DNA from: Vibrio sp. SCSIO 43135
GTDB taxonomy: Bacteria > Pseudomonadota > Gammaproteobacteria > Enterobacterales > Vibrionaceae
Assembly (NCBI RefSeq): GCF_023716665.1
Contig: NZ_CP071859.1
Location: 62,001-126,000 of the forward strand
Direction of reading: 5' to 3'
DNA: 64,000 nucleotides
Shown here: positions 21,859-30,182 of the stretch, one piece after another
Layout: the number at the start of each line of letters is the position of its first letter
Position numbering within the stretch: the stretch's first letter is position 1
Position numbers and translations under genes: made by a program
The notes under the pieces: model-generated
What the model was told of the DNA's origin: nothing
The model's input: the letters and a program-made list of their open reading frames with translations, nothing else
Databases searched by the model: none

Positions 21859-22616
21859 TGAAGCGGATCGTTCTAGTATCAGCACTGGTTAGCGTGGTCT
21901 TTAGTACCAGCGTTGTGGTACACACGCCAGCAAGCTTTGTTGTTAACTACTTGCCTAACATCCCCTCTCTCTCTTTATCTGGTGTGTCTGGGACTATCTG
22001 GAATGGTAAAGTGAATCAAGTTGAATGGCAGGGCAACTCGTTAGGCGAGGTTCAATGGCACTTAAAGCCTTTGAAGCTGCTAACTGGTAAAGCCGAAGCT
22101 GACGTACGTTTTGGCCGAGGTAGTGAGATGAACGTCAGTGGCAAAGGGACAGTAGGCTATGGGTTCTCGGGCCCTTATGCCAACAATCTCGTGGCATCTG
22201 TACCGGCTGATTATGTCATGCAGCAGATTCACATCCCTGTTCCTCTAACGGTTGCAGGACAGCTTGAGCTGTCTATCAAACAGCTCGCGTACGCTGCGCC
22301 CTATTGTCAAACTGGTGAAGGTGCTCTGGTTTGGAATGCAGCGTCAGCGACGTCTCCTCTGGGAGGGTTAGAACTAGGGCCAGTGGTAGCGCAGCTAAGC
22401 TGTCAGGATAGCGTTGTGTCAGTGCAGGGCGACCAACAAAGTGAGCAGGTTTCTGCTGAGTTCAGTGCCACTCTTCAGGCTGATAACCGCTACAGTGCAC
22501 AGGCTTGGTTTCAACCCGGTGCGCAATTCCCTGAGGGGCTTCAGAGTCAGCTTAAATGGCTACCTAGCCCAGATAGCCAGGGACGTTATCAGTTTAACTA
22601 TCAGGCCAAACTGTAA
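21858..22616 (+). CDS. gspN: Type II secretion protein GspN
   Basis: Accessory inner-membrane/periplasmic component, present in Vibrio but dispensable in several species. It has an N-terminal membrane anchor or signal (residues about 1-22) and a periplasmic beta-rich part with SLSGVSGTIWNGKV and a cysteine pair (APYCQTGEG and QLSCQDS). Its 252 residues match EpsN. It is the last gene of the operon, before a strong terminator. Confidence 0.92.
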   Translation: MKRIVLVSALVSVVFSTSVVVHTPASFVVNYLPNIPSLSLSGVSGTIWNGKVNQVEWQGNSLGEVQWHLKPLKLLTGKAEADVRFGRGSEMNVSGKGTVGYGFSGPYANNLVASVPADYVMQQIHIPVPLTVAGQLELSIKQLAYAAPYCQTGEGALVWNAASATSPLGGLELGPVVAQLSCQDSVVSVQGDQQSEQVSAEFSATLQADNRYSAQAWFQPGAQFPEGLQSQLKWLPSPDSQGRYQFNYQAKL

Positions 22617-22639
22617 TTTAAGTAGGGACTTGGAAATAC

Positions 22640-22666
22640 AAAAGCGGCGCATCATGCGCCGCTTTT
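22640..22666. terminator. Bidirectional terminator gspN/cysQ
   Basis: AAAAGCGGCGCA and TGCGCCGCTTTT form a perfect 12 bp stem with a 3-base loop, giving T runs both ways between the convergent gspN and cysQ genes. Confidence 0.92.
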
Positions 22667-22681
22667 CAATTTTGAAGAGGA

Positions 22682-23509
22682 TTAATCTTTGACTTGAAGA
22701 ATATCATTCCATGGCAGATCTGCGTCACCCAATACAATAAAGTTAGGATTCTCTAGCGTCTCTCGTTCGTTGTACGACAGAGGGGCAAGTTGAGTGCTGA
22801 GAATACGACCACCTGCTTCTTCAACAATGCATTGAGTTGCTGCGGTATCCCATTCACCGGTTGGCCCGATACGTAAATAGCAATCGACGGCCCCTTCTGC
22901 TACTAAGCAAGCCTTGAGCGCAGCAGAACCTAATGGAACAAGGTCATAGTTCCATTCGCTACTCATACGGCCTGTAATGCGGTTGATATCTTGGCGGCGG
23001 CTGATAGCAATGGCGATGCTTTGGCTGCCTTCTTCGTGCTTGTGAGTGTCGATACGAACACTTTCATTCATATCTGGGATTTTCCAAGCCCCTTTGCCTG
23101 AATAGGCGTAGTAAGTCACGCCAGAAACTGGCCCGTACACCACGCCCATCACTGGGTGGTTATTCTCAACCAAAGCAATAATCGTAGCGAAATCGCCGCT
23201 GCGAGCGATGAACTCTTGCGTACCATCGAGTGGGTCGACCAACCAATAGCGTTCCCACTGCGAGCGCTGTTCTAAGCTAATATCGGCATCTTCTTCAGAT
23301 AAGATTGGGATATCAGGCGTGAGCTCGCTTAGCTGTTTCATGATCAGCTTATGTGCGGCAATGTCAGCACTGGTGACTGGTGTTTCATCGCTTTTTACAT
23401 AAGCTTCGTATTGTTTGTTTTCGTAGATATCAAGAATCAGTTGCCCGGCAGAGCGCGCAATCTCGATTACGGAGGGGAGTAGGTTCGATAGATCTTTTTG
23501 TATTGGCAT
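22682..23509 (-). CDS. cysQ: 3'(2'),5'-bisphosphate nucleotidase CysQ
   Basis: Removes 3'-phosphoadenosine 5'-phosphate (PAP), the toxic by-product of sulfate assimilation. It belongs to the lithium-sensitive inositol monophosphatase superfamily: metal-binding EED (LSEEDADI), the signature DPLDGTQEF and the C-terminal WDTAATQCIVEEAGG are all present. Its 275 residues are typical. It is followed upstream on the same strand by nudE (70 bp gap), a pairing also seen in other gammaproteobacteria. Confidence 0.95.
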   Translation of the reverse strand: MPIQKDLSNLLPSVIEIARSAGQLILDIYENKQYEAYVKSDETPVTSADIAAHKLIMKQLSELTPDIPILSEEDADISLEQRSQWERYWLVDPLDGTQEFIARSGDFATIIALVENNHPVMGVVYGPVSGVTYYAYSGKGAWKIPDMNESVRIDTHKHEEGSQSIAIAISRRQDINRITGRMSSEWNYDLVPLGSAALKACLVAEGAVDCYLRIGPTGEWDTAATQCIVEEAGGRILSTQLAPLSYNERETLENPNFIVLGDADLPWNDILQVKD

Positions 23510-23579
23510 AATGTTTCCTAACGCCCTAGATTATTATTTTTAGATATTAATTTTTCTAGGTGGCTCATTCTTTAGGTGA

Positions 23580-24128
23580 CTACCTATTTAGGTACTTAAG
23601 GGCGAGCATTAACGCCGTGATGCTCCGCGCTTCACAAAAATCGAGGTGAGTCAGCAGCTCTTCCGCTTGGGCAAGTGGCCAACGCACAATTTCCAAAGGT
23701 TCAGGTTCATCGCCCTCTAACTTTTCTGAGTATAGGCCTTGTGCGACAAATAATGTCATTCGGCTAGAAAAATAGGAGGGTGCGAGTATCACTTCTTTCA
23801 GTGGAGTCAGTGTTTGAGCACCAAAGCCAATTTCCTCTTTGAGTTCGCGAACTGCGGCCTGCTCAGCTGTTTCACCTAAGTCGATAAGCCCTTTCGGGAA
23901 GCCAAGTTCATAGCGCTCTGTGCCCGCCGCGTACTCTCTGACCAAGAGTAAGTCGCCTTGCTCAGTGACTGGCACCATCATCACCGCATTGCGTCCACTC
24001 GGCTTCATGCGTTCGTAAGTTCGCTGTTCTCCGTTACTAAAACGTAAATCAAGCGACTCAATAGAAAACAATCTCGATTGCGCAACAACTTGCTTCGCTA
24101 AAATCTCCGGCTGGCTGCGTTTGGTCAT
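23580..24128 (-). CDS. nudE: ADP compounds hydrolase NudE (Nudix)
   Basis: Nudix hydrolase that cleaves ADP-ribose, diadenosine polyphosphates and NADH. The complete Nudix box is visible (GX5EX7REUXEEXGU, from GLIDLGETAEQAA to RELKEEIGFG). Flanking family motifs are REYAAGTERYELGFPKG and APSYFSSRMTLFVA. The 182 residues are close to E. coli NudE. It lies upstream of cysQ on the same strand and is probably co-transcribed with it. Confidence 0.93.
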   Translation of the reverse strand: MTKRSQPEILAKQVVAQSRLFSIESLDLRFSNGEQRTYERMKPSGRNAVMMVPVTEQGDLLLVREYAAGTERYELGFPKGLIDLGETAEQAAVRELKEEIGFGAQTLTPLKEVILAPSYFSSRMTLFVAQGLYSEKLEGDEPEPLEIVRWPLAQAEELLTHLDFCEARSITALMLALKYLNR

Positions 24129-24238
24129 GACGCTTACTCCTTAGCGTTTAGGATCATCGATCCCATAGGTAGAGTTAATATATGAAAAAACACCGCGGTA
24201 TTAAAGGGATAGATTTCGACCAATCAAGATTGTTATTA

Positions 24239-24518
24239 GGGTCTGTTGAACTTTCGAGCTGATTTTTGCAGCACTTTGTGGGAAATTGATACAAGACAGA
24301 GGCTTTGATGTGTAGCTCTAGCCTACATGAGAAGCCGATAACGCAGTAGAAATGAACCACAAAGGCTGCCCGAAGGGTTCGGCTACGCGCCCCGGACTAA
24401 AATCGTTTTATGCTTTGTTGAAGACTATTTGCTTAGAATGACTAGGCTACACAGTCTTCGCCTCGCCTAAAACGATTTTATCTCGAACAAAACTTAACCG
24501 CGAAAGTTCAACAGACCC
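24239..24518. mobile_element. 280 bp MITE with 18 bp inverted ends and TA duplication
   Basis: GGGTCTGTTGAACTTTCG (24239-24256) and its exact reverse complement (24501-24518) bound a 280 bp segment with no coding capacity. TA dinucleotides lie directly outside each end (24237-24238 and 24519-24520), which suggests a TA target duplication of the IS630/Tc1-mariner kind. A second inverted pair inside (TAAAATCGTTTTA and TAAAACGATTTTA) strengthens the fold. It lies in the nudE-nfuA spacer. The parental transposase is not in this window. Confidence 0.8.
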
Positions 24519-24536
24519 TAGTCTTGGCGGAGACTT

Positions 24537-24569
24537 AAAAACAAAAAGGGCTGGCGCATGGCCAACCCT
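24537..24569 (-). terminator. Terminator of nfuA
   Basis: Imperfect stem AAGGG-TGG/CCA-CCCTT around a short loop, with an A-rich flank that becomes a T run on the reverse strand. It lies downstream of nfuA and beside the MITE. Confidence 0.6.
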
Positions 24570-24591
24570 TGATATCAACGATGATGACGGA

Positions 24592-25179
24592 TTAGTAGTA
24601 AGAGTGCTCACCACGGTCATGTTCAGTCGCATCGCGTACAGCAGTAAGCTCACCTTCAAACTGTTGAAGTAGCTCTTTTTCGATGCCTTCTTTCAGCGTG
24701 ACATCGACCATTGAACAGCCGTTACAACCGCCACCAAATGCAACAATCGCCACGCCTTCGTCAGTAATTTCGACTAGATTTACGTGACCACCGTGACCTG
24801 CGAGTTGCGGGTTAACTTGAGTTTGAATTGCGTATTCTACGCGCTCCAGCAGTGGAGCGTCGTCGGCAACTTTACGCATTTTTGCGTTAGGTGCTTTTAG
24901 CGTTAACTGAGAACCCATTTTGTCTGTAACAAAGTCGATTTCAGCGTCTTCTAGGAACGGTAGGCTCAATTCATCAACAAACGCAGAGAAGCCTTCGAAT
25001 TTAAGCTCAGTATCTGTTGATTCGACTGCTTCAGGTGGACAGTAAGAAACACCACATTCAGCGTTTTGAGTACCTGGGTTAACCACGAAAACACGAATGT
25101 TAGTGCCTTCTGGTTGTTGGCCAAGCAGGTTGGCAAAGTGAGATTGGGCGTTTTCTGTAATAGTAATAGAATTTGACAC
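24592..25179 (-). CDS. nfuA: Fe/S biogenesis protein NfuA
   Basis: Carrier that delivers [4Fe-4S] clusters to client enzymes. An N-terminal degenerate A-type carrier domain (residues about 1-100) is joined to a C-terminal Nfu domain whose cluster motif CNGC ([12 protein letters not shown]) is intact. Its 195 residues match E. coli NfuA. In E. coli nfuA also lies next to gntX (comF) and bioH, the same order as here. Confidence 0.96.
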   Translation of the reverse strand: MSNSITITENAQSHFANLLGQQPEGTNIRVFVVNPGTQNAECGVSYCPPEAVESTDTELKFEGFSAFVDELSLPFLEDAEIDFVTDKMGSQLTLKAPNAKMRKVADDAPLLERVEYAIQTQVNPQLAGHGGHVNLVEITDEGVAIVAFGGGCNGCSMVDVTLKEGIEKELLQQFEGELTAVRDATEHDRGEHSYY

Positions 25180-25271
25180 GACGAATACCTGAGTGAAATT
25201 GTAGGCTATTTAAGCGCCATTTTACTCCTGCACAGCCTAAGATCTAGCCTTTTTTCATCGTGATGCAATGA

Positions 25272-26018
25272 CTAGTGTGAGTCTGTGGGTTCAGGGGTAC
25301 GGCAGATACAGTAAATATCAATGGTTTCGACGCCCGCTTCAAGCAGTAATTTGCATAAATGATGCACCGTACTGCCTGTGGTGACGACATCATCAATAAT
25401 CGCGACATGCTTTGCTAGTGGTGGCGATGAAAGTCGAAATGCTCCGCGCAAATTACTCAGCCGTTGAGACTTGTTTAAACCTTGTTGCTGCTTGGTTGGT
25501 CTACATCTCTTAAACACATTGTGCTGATATGTTATTCCTGTAAGTTTTGCTACTTCAGCAGCCAAAATCTCACTGTGGTTAAAGCCTCGCCACCATTTCC
25601 TTCGCCAATGCATAGGGACTGAAGTTAGTATCTCTGGCTTTGTGTCGATTTTTTCCGTAAGCAATGGTGCTAAGTTGCGGGCATGCCAAAACTGGCGCTG
25701 GTATTTAAGTTTGCTGATGTAGTTGGATAGCGGTGCTTGGTAGTCGCCCACGCAATACAGTCGCGACCACAGTGGTGGAGCGGTTAAGCATGAGCCGCAC
25801 ATTGGCGTCGATGTTACTGTTGGAAGTCCACATCGCTGGCAACGTGATGTAGATTGGAAGTAGCTTTGGCAACTAGAGCACCAGATGCTGAACTCTTGCT
25901 TTGGAGCGAGCGGTAATCGGCATAAGTCGCATACCGGTGAGCAGTATTGGTGCATGGTTTTTTGTAGCCAATCGGATAACATGGTCGCCAAACTGTTGGG
26001 TGAAGTGGTGTTTATCAT
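25272..26018 (-). CDS. comF: ComF/GntX-family phosphoribosyltransferase-like protein
   Basis: Related to the ComF competence protein; in naturally competent Vibrio and Haemophilus the homologue is needed for DNA uptake. N-terminal cysteine pairs (CDLC, CSSC, CQRC, CGSC; residues about 23-75) suggest zinc binding. The C-terminal half has the phosphoribosyl pyrophosphate loop IIDDVVTTGSTV. It has 248 residues and is divergent from bioH, with 51 bp between. A competence role is inferred from family. Confidence 0.9.
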   Translation of the reverse strand: MINTTSPNSLATMLSDWLQKTMHQYCSPVCDLCRLPLAPKQEFSIWCSSCQSYFQSTSRCQRCGLPTVTSTPMCGSCLTAPPLWSRLYCVGDYQAPLSNYISKLKYQRQFWHARNLAPLLTEKIDTKPEILTSVPMHWRRKWWRGFNHSEILAAEVAKLTGITYQHNVFKRCRPTKQQQGLNKSQRLSNLRGAFRLSSPPLAKHVAIIDDVVTTGSTVHHLCKLLLEAGVETIDIYCICRTPEPTDSH

Positions 26019-26069
26019 CCCGCCTAACGACGGTGAGTAGGGCTGAATTTAGTAGGAGAGAGTGCGACC

Positions 26070-26855
26070 ATGAAGGAAACTTTGCACTGGCATCGAGAAG
26101 GTCATGTGAATCAAGATAGCGAAGTCGCTGACTTGGTGCTTGTTCACGGCTGGGGAATGAATGGCGCGGTTTGGCATCAAACTGCAGAAGTCTTGAGCCA
26201 ACATTTCAATGTTCATGTTGTTGATCTTCCGGGTTATGGCCATAGTGCTCACTTGCATGCCTCGACCTTAGAGGAAATTGCTCAGCAGCTTTTGATTGAA
26301 GCGCCAGAACAAGCCATTTGGGTTGGGTGGTCGTTGGGTGGTTTGGTGGCAAGTCATGTCGCTTTGCATCACTCCGGACGTGTCACTAAGCTTGTGACGG
26401 TGGCATCCTCACCTAAGTTTGCTGCAGAGCGACCTTGGCGTGGGATTCAACCTAATGTGCTGACGGCGTTCACCGATCAGCTGGTGGATGACTTTCAGAC
26501 TACGATTGAACGGTTTATGGCGCTGCAAGCTATGGGGAGCCCGTCAGCTCGTCAAGATGTTAAGCAGCTGAAGCAAGCGGTGTTATCTCGCCCAAGTCCA
26601 AATCCAGAATCACTGCTGGCTGGGCTAAAAATGCTGGCGAATGTTGATATGCGTGAGCAACTGGAAGAGATTTCGGCGCCAATTTTACGACTGTATGGTC
26701 GGCTTGATGGCCTGGTGCCAGTTAAGGTTGCCAGTGATGTTCAAAAAGCCCTGCCGAGCAGTGAACACTATGTGTTCAGCCAGTCTTCACATGCGCCATT
26801 TATGACTGAATTGGATGCATTCTGTCATCAAATTGTCGTTTTTGGCCAAAAGTAA
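26070..26855 (+). CDS. bioH: Pimeloyl-ACP methyl ester carboxylesterase BioH
   Basis: Alpha/beta hydrolase that frees the pimeloyl chain for biotin synthesis. The nucleophile elbow GWSLGG, the acid residue in YGRLDGLVP and the catalytic histidine in SSHAPFMTE are visible. The N-terminal oxyanion motif LVHGWGMNGAVW is characteristic of BioH. Its 261 residues are typical. The other bio genes are not in the window, as usual for bioH. Confidence 0.95.
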   Translation: MKETLHWHREGHVNQDSEVADLVLVHGWGMNGAVWHQTAEVLSQHFNVHVVDLPGYGHSAHLHASTLEEIAQQLLIEAPEQAIWVGWSLGGLVASHVALHHSGRVTKLVTVASSPKFAAERPWRGIQPNVLTAFTDQLVDDFQTTIERFMALQAMGSPSARQDVKQLKQAVLSRPSPNPESLLAGLKMLANVDMREQLEEISAPILRLYGRLDGLVPVKVASDVQKALPSSEHYVFSQSSHAPFMTELDAFCHQIVVFGQK

Positions 26856-26964
26856 TGAATAATTGCTAAATTTTTAACCACCTCAGTCGATACAGAAATT
26901 AACCCAATAGAGCTGACACAAGTTAGGCATTATCGGGTTGGGCGATACTGAGGAGGTTTCGACT

Positions 26965-27435
26965 ATGATCGTGTCACCGACTAACGTTAGTGTGCCACTT
27001 ATCGCCCCATCAGTTAATGTACAAACGGAGCAGGCCGCGCGCGATAATAAAGTGCGGGAGCCTATAATACCGACCGTTGAACTGGCTAAAACCAATGCTG
27101 AGCGAAAGGTTAAGGCAGACGATAAACGGCGAAAGCAATCTTCATGGGATCCGTCGGAGCATCCTGGCTACGAAACGGAGAACGACAGTGAGGTTGCCGA
27201 GTCTTATCACGAAGACCCCAAGGATACCCTTGAGCGGCTCTTCAGTTTGCTGGCCCTCGAGACATACAGCGAGAAGCAGGGAAAAGGCTATGCGATGCGT
27301 TTTCGGTTGCCCAAGTGCATTATTGATGCTGCGATAACTGAAGGAAGAATGGCGAAGCGGCGAACTGTGATCAGGTACCATTATGGTCATGCCGTTGCAC
27401 CAAACACTCCATCTGAGGTTATAGCGGTGTTGTAA
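26965..27435 (+). CDS. Hypothetical protein, conserved-looking, unknown function
   Basis: A 156-residue hydrophilic protein. The N-terminal two thirds are rich in Pro, Lys and acidic residues and look disordered (residues about 1-90). The last 60 residues look folded (GYAMRFRLPKCIIDAAITEG). There is no signal peptide and no recognisable domain. The ATG at 26965 has an excellent AGGAGG site at 26951-26956, which argues that it is real. It is followed by a terminator and is probably transcribed alone or with bioH. Confidence 0.7.
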   Translation: MIVSPTNVSVPLIAPSVNVQTEQAARDNKVREPIIPTVELAKTNAERKVKADDKRRKQSSWDPSEHPGYETENDSEVAESYHEDPKDTLERLFSLLALETYSEKQGKGYAMRFRLPKCIIDAAITEGRMAKRRTVIRYHYGHAVAPNTPSEVIAVL

Positions 27436-27470
27436 ACATCTACAGTTCGGTGTTTATCGCTATCAAAAAT

Positions 27471-27515
27471 ACCCACTTTCTTGTAGTGCACCACTACCAG
27501 CAAGTGGGTTTTTCT
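27471..27515 (+). terminator. Terminator after the unknown gene
   Basis: ACCCACTT (27471-27478) pairs with AAGTGGGT (27502-27509), with an inner TAGTG/CACTA stem and a following T run. Confidence 0.88.
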
Positions 27516-27530
27516 TTTTTACTCGCATTA

Positions 27531-27556
27531 AAAAGCCATCGGCGTGCGATGGCTTT
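27531..27556 (-). terminator. Terminator of tex
   Basis: AAAAGCCATCG and CGATGGCTTTT form a perfect stem around GCGT(G), oriented to end the leftward tex transcript. It is a separate hairpin 15 bases from the preceding rightward terminator. Confidence 0.85.
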
Positions 27557-27599
27557 TAGTCAGTGATAGCTATTGGTCCGTTGATAGCTACTGTATCAA

Positions 27600-29927
27600 T
27601 TAGCGTTTGGCTTTGGCAAAGGCTGCTGCAAACGCACCGCCCATAGCACCGTTCTGTGGTTCTTCACGTTGGCGCTGCCCTTGCTGGCGATGACCACCAC
27701 GAGGAGCGTTTGAGCGTGATGTGTGCGAGCGCTGCGAACGGTTGTCTTGGCCTGGTTCATCTTTTAAGCGCATAGACAGTGCGATGCGCTTCCGTTGCAC
27801 GTCGACCTCCATCACTTTTACTTTAACAATGTCACCTGCTTTTACCACTTCACGTGGATCAGAAACAAAGCGGTCGGTCAGTGCTGAGATATGAACTAAG
27901 CCATCTTGGTGAACACCGATATCGACGAAAGCACCAAAGTTAGCCACGTTGGAAACGACCCCTTCGAGAATCATCCCGATCTCTAGATCTGACACTTCGT
28001 TCACACCATCTGCAAATGTGGCCGTTTTGAACTCAGGGCGTGGGTCACGGCCCGGTTTATCAAGTTCTTTAATGATGTCAGTGACGGTTGGAACACCAAA
28101 GCTTTCATTGGTGTAATCCACAGCATGCAGGCCGCGTAAGAATTCAGAGTTTCCAATCAGTGCTTTGATGTCTTTGCTGTTCTTCTCGGCGATGGCTTTC
28201 ACTACTGGATAGGCTTCTGGGTGAACAGAAGAAGCATCCAGTGGATTTTTACCATCCATAATACGTAGGAAACCAGCACACTGTTCAAAGGCTTTTGGCC
28301 CAAGGCGAGCCACCTTTTTTAGTGCTGTACGGGCTTCAAATCGGCCATTGTCGTTACGATACTCGACAATGTTCTGAGCCATAGTTGTGCTTAAACCTGC
28401 AACACGAGTGAGCAACGCTGCTGAGGCAGTATTCACATCCACACCCACTGCGTTTACACAGTCTTCAACCACCGCGTCCAGACGTTTGGCTAGCATCGCT
28501 TGGCTGACATCGTGTTGGTATTGACCCACACCGATCGATTTTGGATCGATTTTCACCAACTCAGCCAATGGGTCTTGCAGACGACGGGCAATCGACACCG
28601 CACCGCGCAGCGACACATCCATATTCGGGAATTCTTTCGCCGCCAATTCAGAGGCCGAGTACACCGACGCACCCGCTTCACTGACCATGATCTTTTGTAC
28701 TTTGAGGTTGCCGCGCTTGATTAAATCGGCCACAAACGTATCGGTTTCTCGTGAGGCTGTACCGTTACCGATTGCAATCAGATCAACATTAAACTGGCGC
28801 ACCAGTTGGTCAACCACTTGCATCGACTTATCGTATTGCTTCTGTGGCGGATGAGGATAGATGGTATCCGTTGCTAGCACTTTACCGGTTGAGTCTACGA
28901 CAGCAATTTTAGAACCAGTACGTAGGCCTGGGTCTAAGCCGAGTGTTGCGCGAGGGCCAGCTGGTGCAGCCATCAGTAAGTCTTTTAAATTGGTGGCGAA
29001 CACTTCAATCGCTTCGATCTCAGCTCGCTCTTTCATCGCACCCATTAGTTCTGTTTCCATGTGCATGGAAACTTTAATGCGCCATGCCCAGCTGATGACT
29101 TGCTTGCGCCACCCATCGGCTGGTGCGCTACTGAGGTTGATACCGTAGTGATCAGAGATAATGGCTTCACAGTAAGACTGACGAACACTTTCTTCCTGCT
29201 CTGGGTCAGCATTCATCGCTAAGGTTAGGAAACCTTCATTGCGGCCACGCAACATAGCCAATGCGCGGTGGGAAGGTACTTTGCTGAGTGCTTCATTGTG
29301 CTCAAAGTAATCTTTGAATTTCTCGCCTTCGGTTTGCTTACCGTCGACAACACGTGCGACTAGCTCCGCATTGCGATTCAGGTGAGCACGGATTTTTTCT
29401 AGCAGATTCGCGTCTTCAGCGATACGTTCCATGATGATCGCGCGAGCGCCATCAAGGGCTGCTTTGGTGTCCGCAATGCCTTTATCGCTGCTGATGTATT
29501 GGCTTGCTTCTGCTTCTGGCTCAGTTTGCGGTTCATTCCATAGCTTATCAGCCAAAGGTTCTAAACCTGCTTCAATCGCGATTTGCCCTTTCGTACGACG
29601 TTTAGGCTTATAAGGAAGATAAAGGTCTTCTAAGCGCGTTTTGCTGTCTGCTTGGTTGATTTCGCTTTCCAGTTCAGCGGTTAGTTTGCCTTGTTCGCCG
29701 ATGGACTTGAGAATGGTTTGCCGACGTTCGTCGAGTTCTCTTAAGTAGGAGAGTCGTGAGTCTAGATTACGTAGCTGAGTATCGTCTAAGCCACCAGTCA
29801 CTTCTTTACGGTAGCGGGCAATAAATGGGACGGTGTTTCCGTCATCGATAAGGGTGACAGCAGCAGTGACTTGTTCAGTCTTAACATTTAGTTCCTGAGC
29901 AATCAGGCGACAGATAGCTTGGCTCAT
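27600..29927 (-). CDS. tex: Transcription accessory/RNA-binding protein Tex
   Basis: Cytoplasmic nucleic-acid-binding protein of the Tex/Spt6 family (E. coli YhgF). The N-terminal Tex region, a YqgF-like RNase H fold ([18 protein letters not shown]), a helix-hairpin-helix pair ([19 protein letters not shown]) and a C-terminal S1 domain ([29 protein letters not shown]) occur in the expected order. The tail is basic and glycine/glutamine rich. Its 775 residues are normal. tex next to greB and ompR is conserved in E. coli, so the local order supports the identity of the split greB. Confidence 0.97.
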   Translation of the reverse strand: MSQAICRLIAQELNVKTEQVTAAVTLIDDGNTVPFIARYRKEVTGGLDDTQLRNLDSRLSYLRELDERRQTILKSIGEQGKLTAELESEINQADSKTRLEDLYLPYKPKRRTKGQIAIEAGLEPLADKLWNEPQTEPEAEASQYISSDKGIADTKAALDGARAIIMERIAEDANLLEKIRAHLNRNAELVARVVDGKQTEGEKFKDYFEHNEALSKVPSHRALAMLRGRNEGFLTLAMNADPEQEESVRQSYCEAIISDHYGINLSSAPADGWRKQVISWAWRIKVSMHMETELMGAMKERAEIEAIEVFATNLKDLLMAAPAGPRATLGLDPGLRTGSKIAVVDSTGKVLATDTIYPHPPQKQYDKSMQVVDQLVRQFNVDLIAIGNGTASRETDTFVADLIKRGNLKVQKIMVSEAGASVYSASELAAKEFPNMDVSLRGAVSIARRLQDPLAELVKIDPKSIGVGQYQHDVSQAMLAKRLDAVVEDCVNAVGVDVNTASAALLTRVAGLSTTMAQNIVEYRNDNGRFEARTALKKVARLGPKAFEQCAGFLRIMDGKNPLDASSVHPEAYPVVKAIAEKNSKDIKALIGNSEFLRGLHAVDYTNESFGVPTVTDIIKELDKPGRDPRPEFKTATFADGVNEVSDLEIGMILEGVVSNVANFGAFVDIGVHQDGLVHISALTDRFVSDPREVVKAGDIVKVKVMEVDVQRKRIALSMRLKDEPGQDNRSQRSHTSRSNAPRGGHRQQGQRQREEPQNGAMGGAFAAAFAKAKR

Positions 29928-30182
29928 CCGTGTTTTCTCTTTATTTGTTTGATTGTAGGGAGATTCCCGTAAAGCGGACTTATGACGCTGTAGTGTTTGT
30001 GTATATTGGGGTTAAGGCGTTATTTTCCAATCTTTTTGCTACTCAGGTGTCAATTTTGCAGACAAAGTAAAAGATGAATGTGTACTTTGGTTAAAGTTAT
30101 GTCAAAACTGTAACTAGTGTCAGAACTTATTGTTTTTTTTATGGACTGAAAGACGGTAAGGTTTACCGGAAGAATAAAACGG

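Noticed and set aside
24239..24518. Repeat near nfuA considered as a remnant of a full insertion sequence
   Set aside because: No transposase fragment is recognisable in any frame and both ends are perfect, so a MITE fits better.
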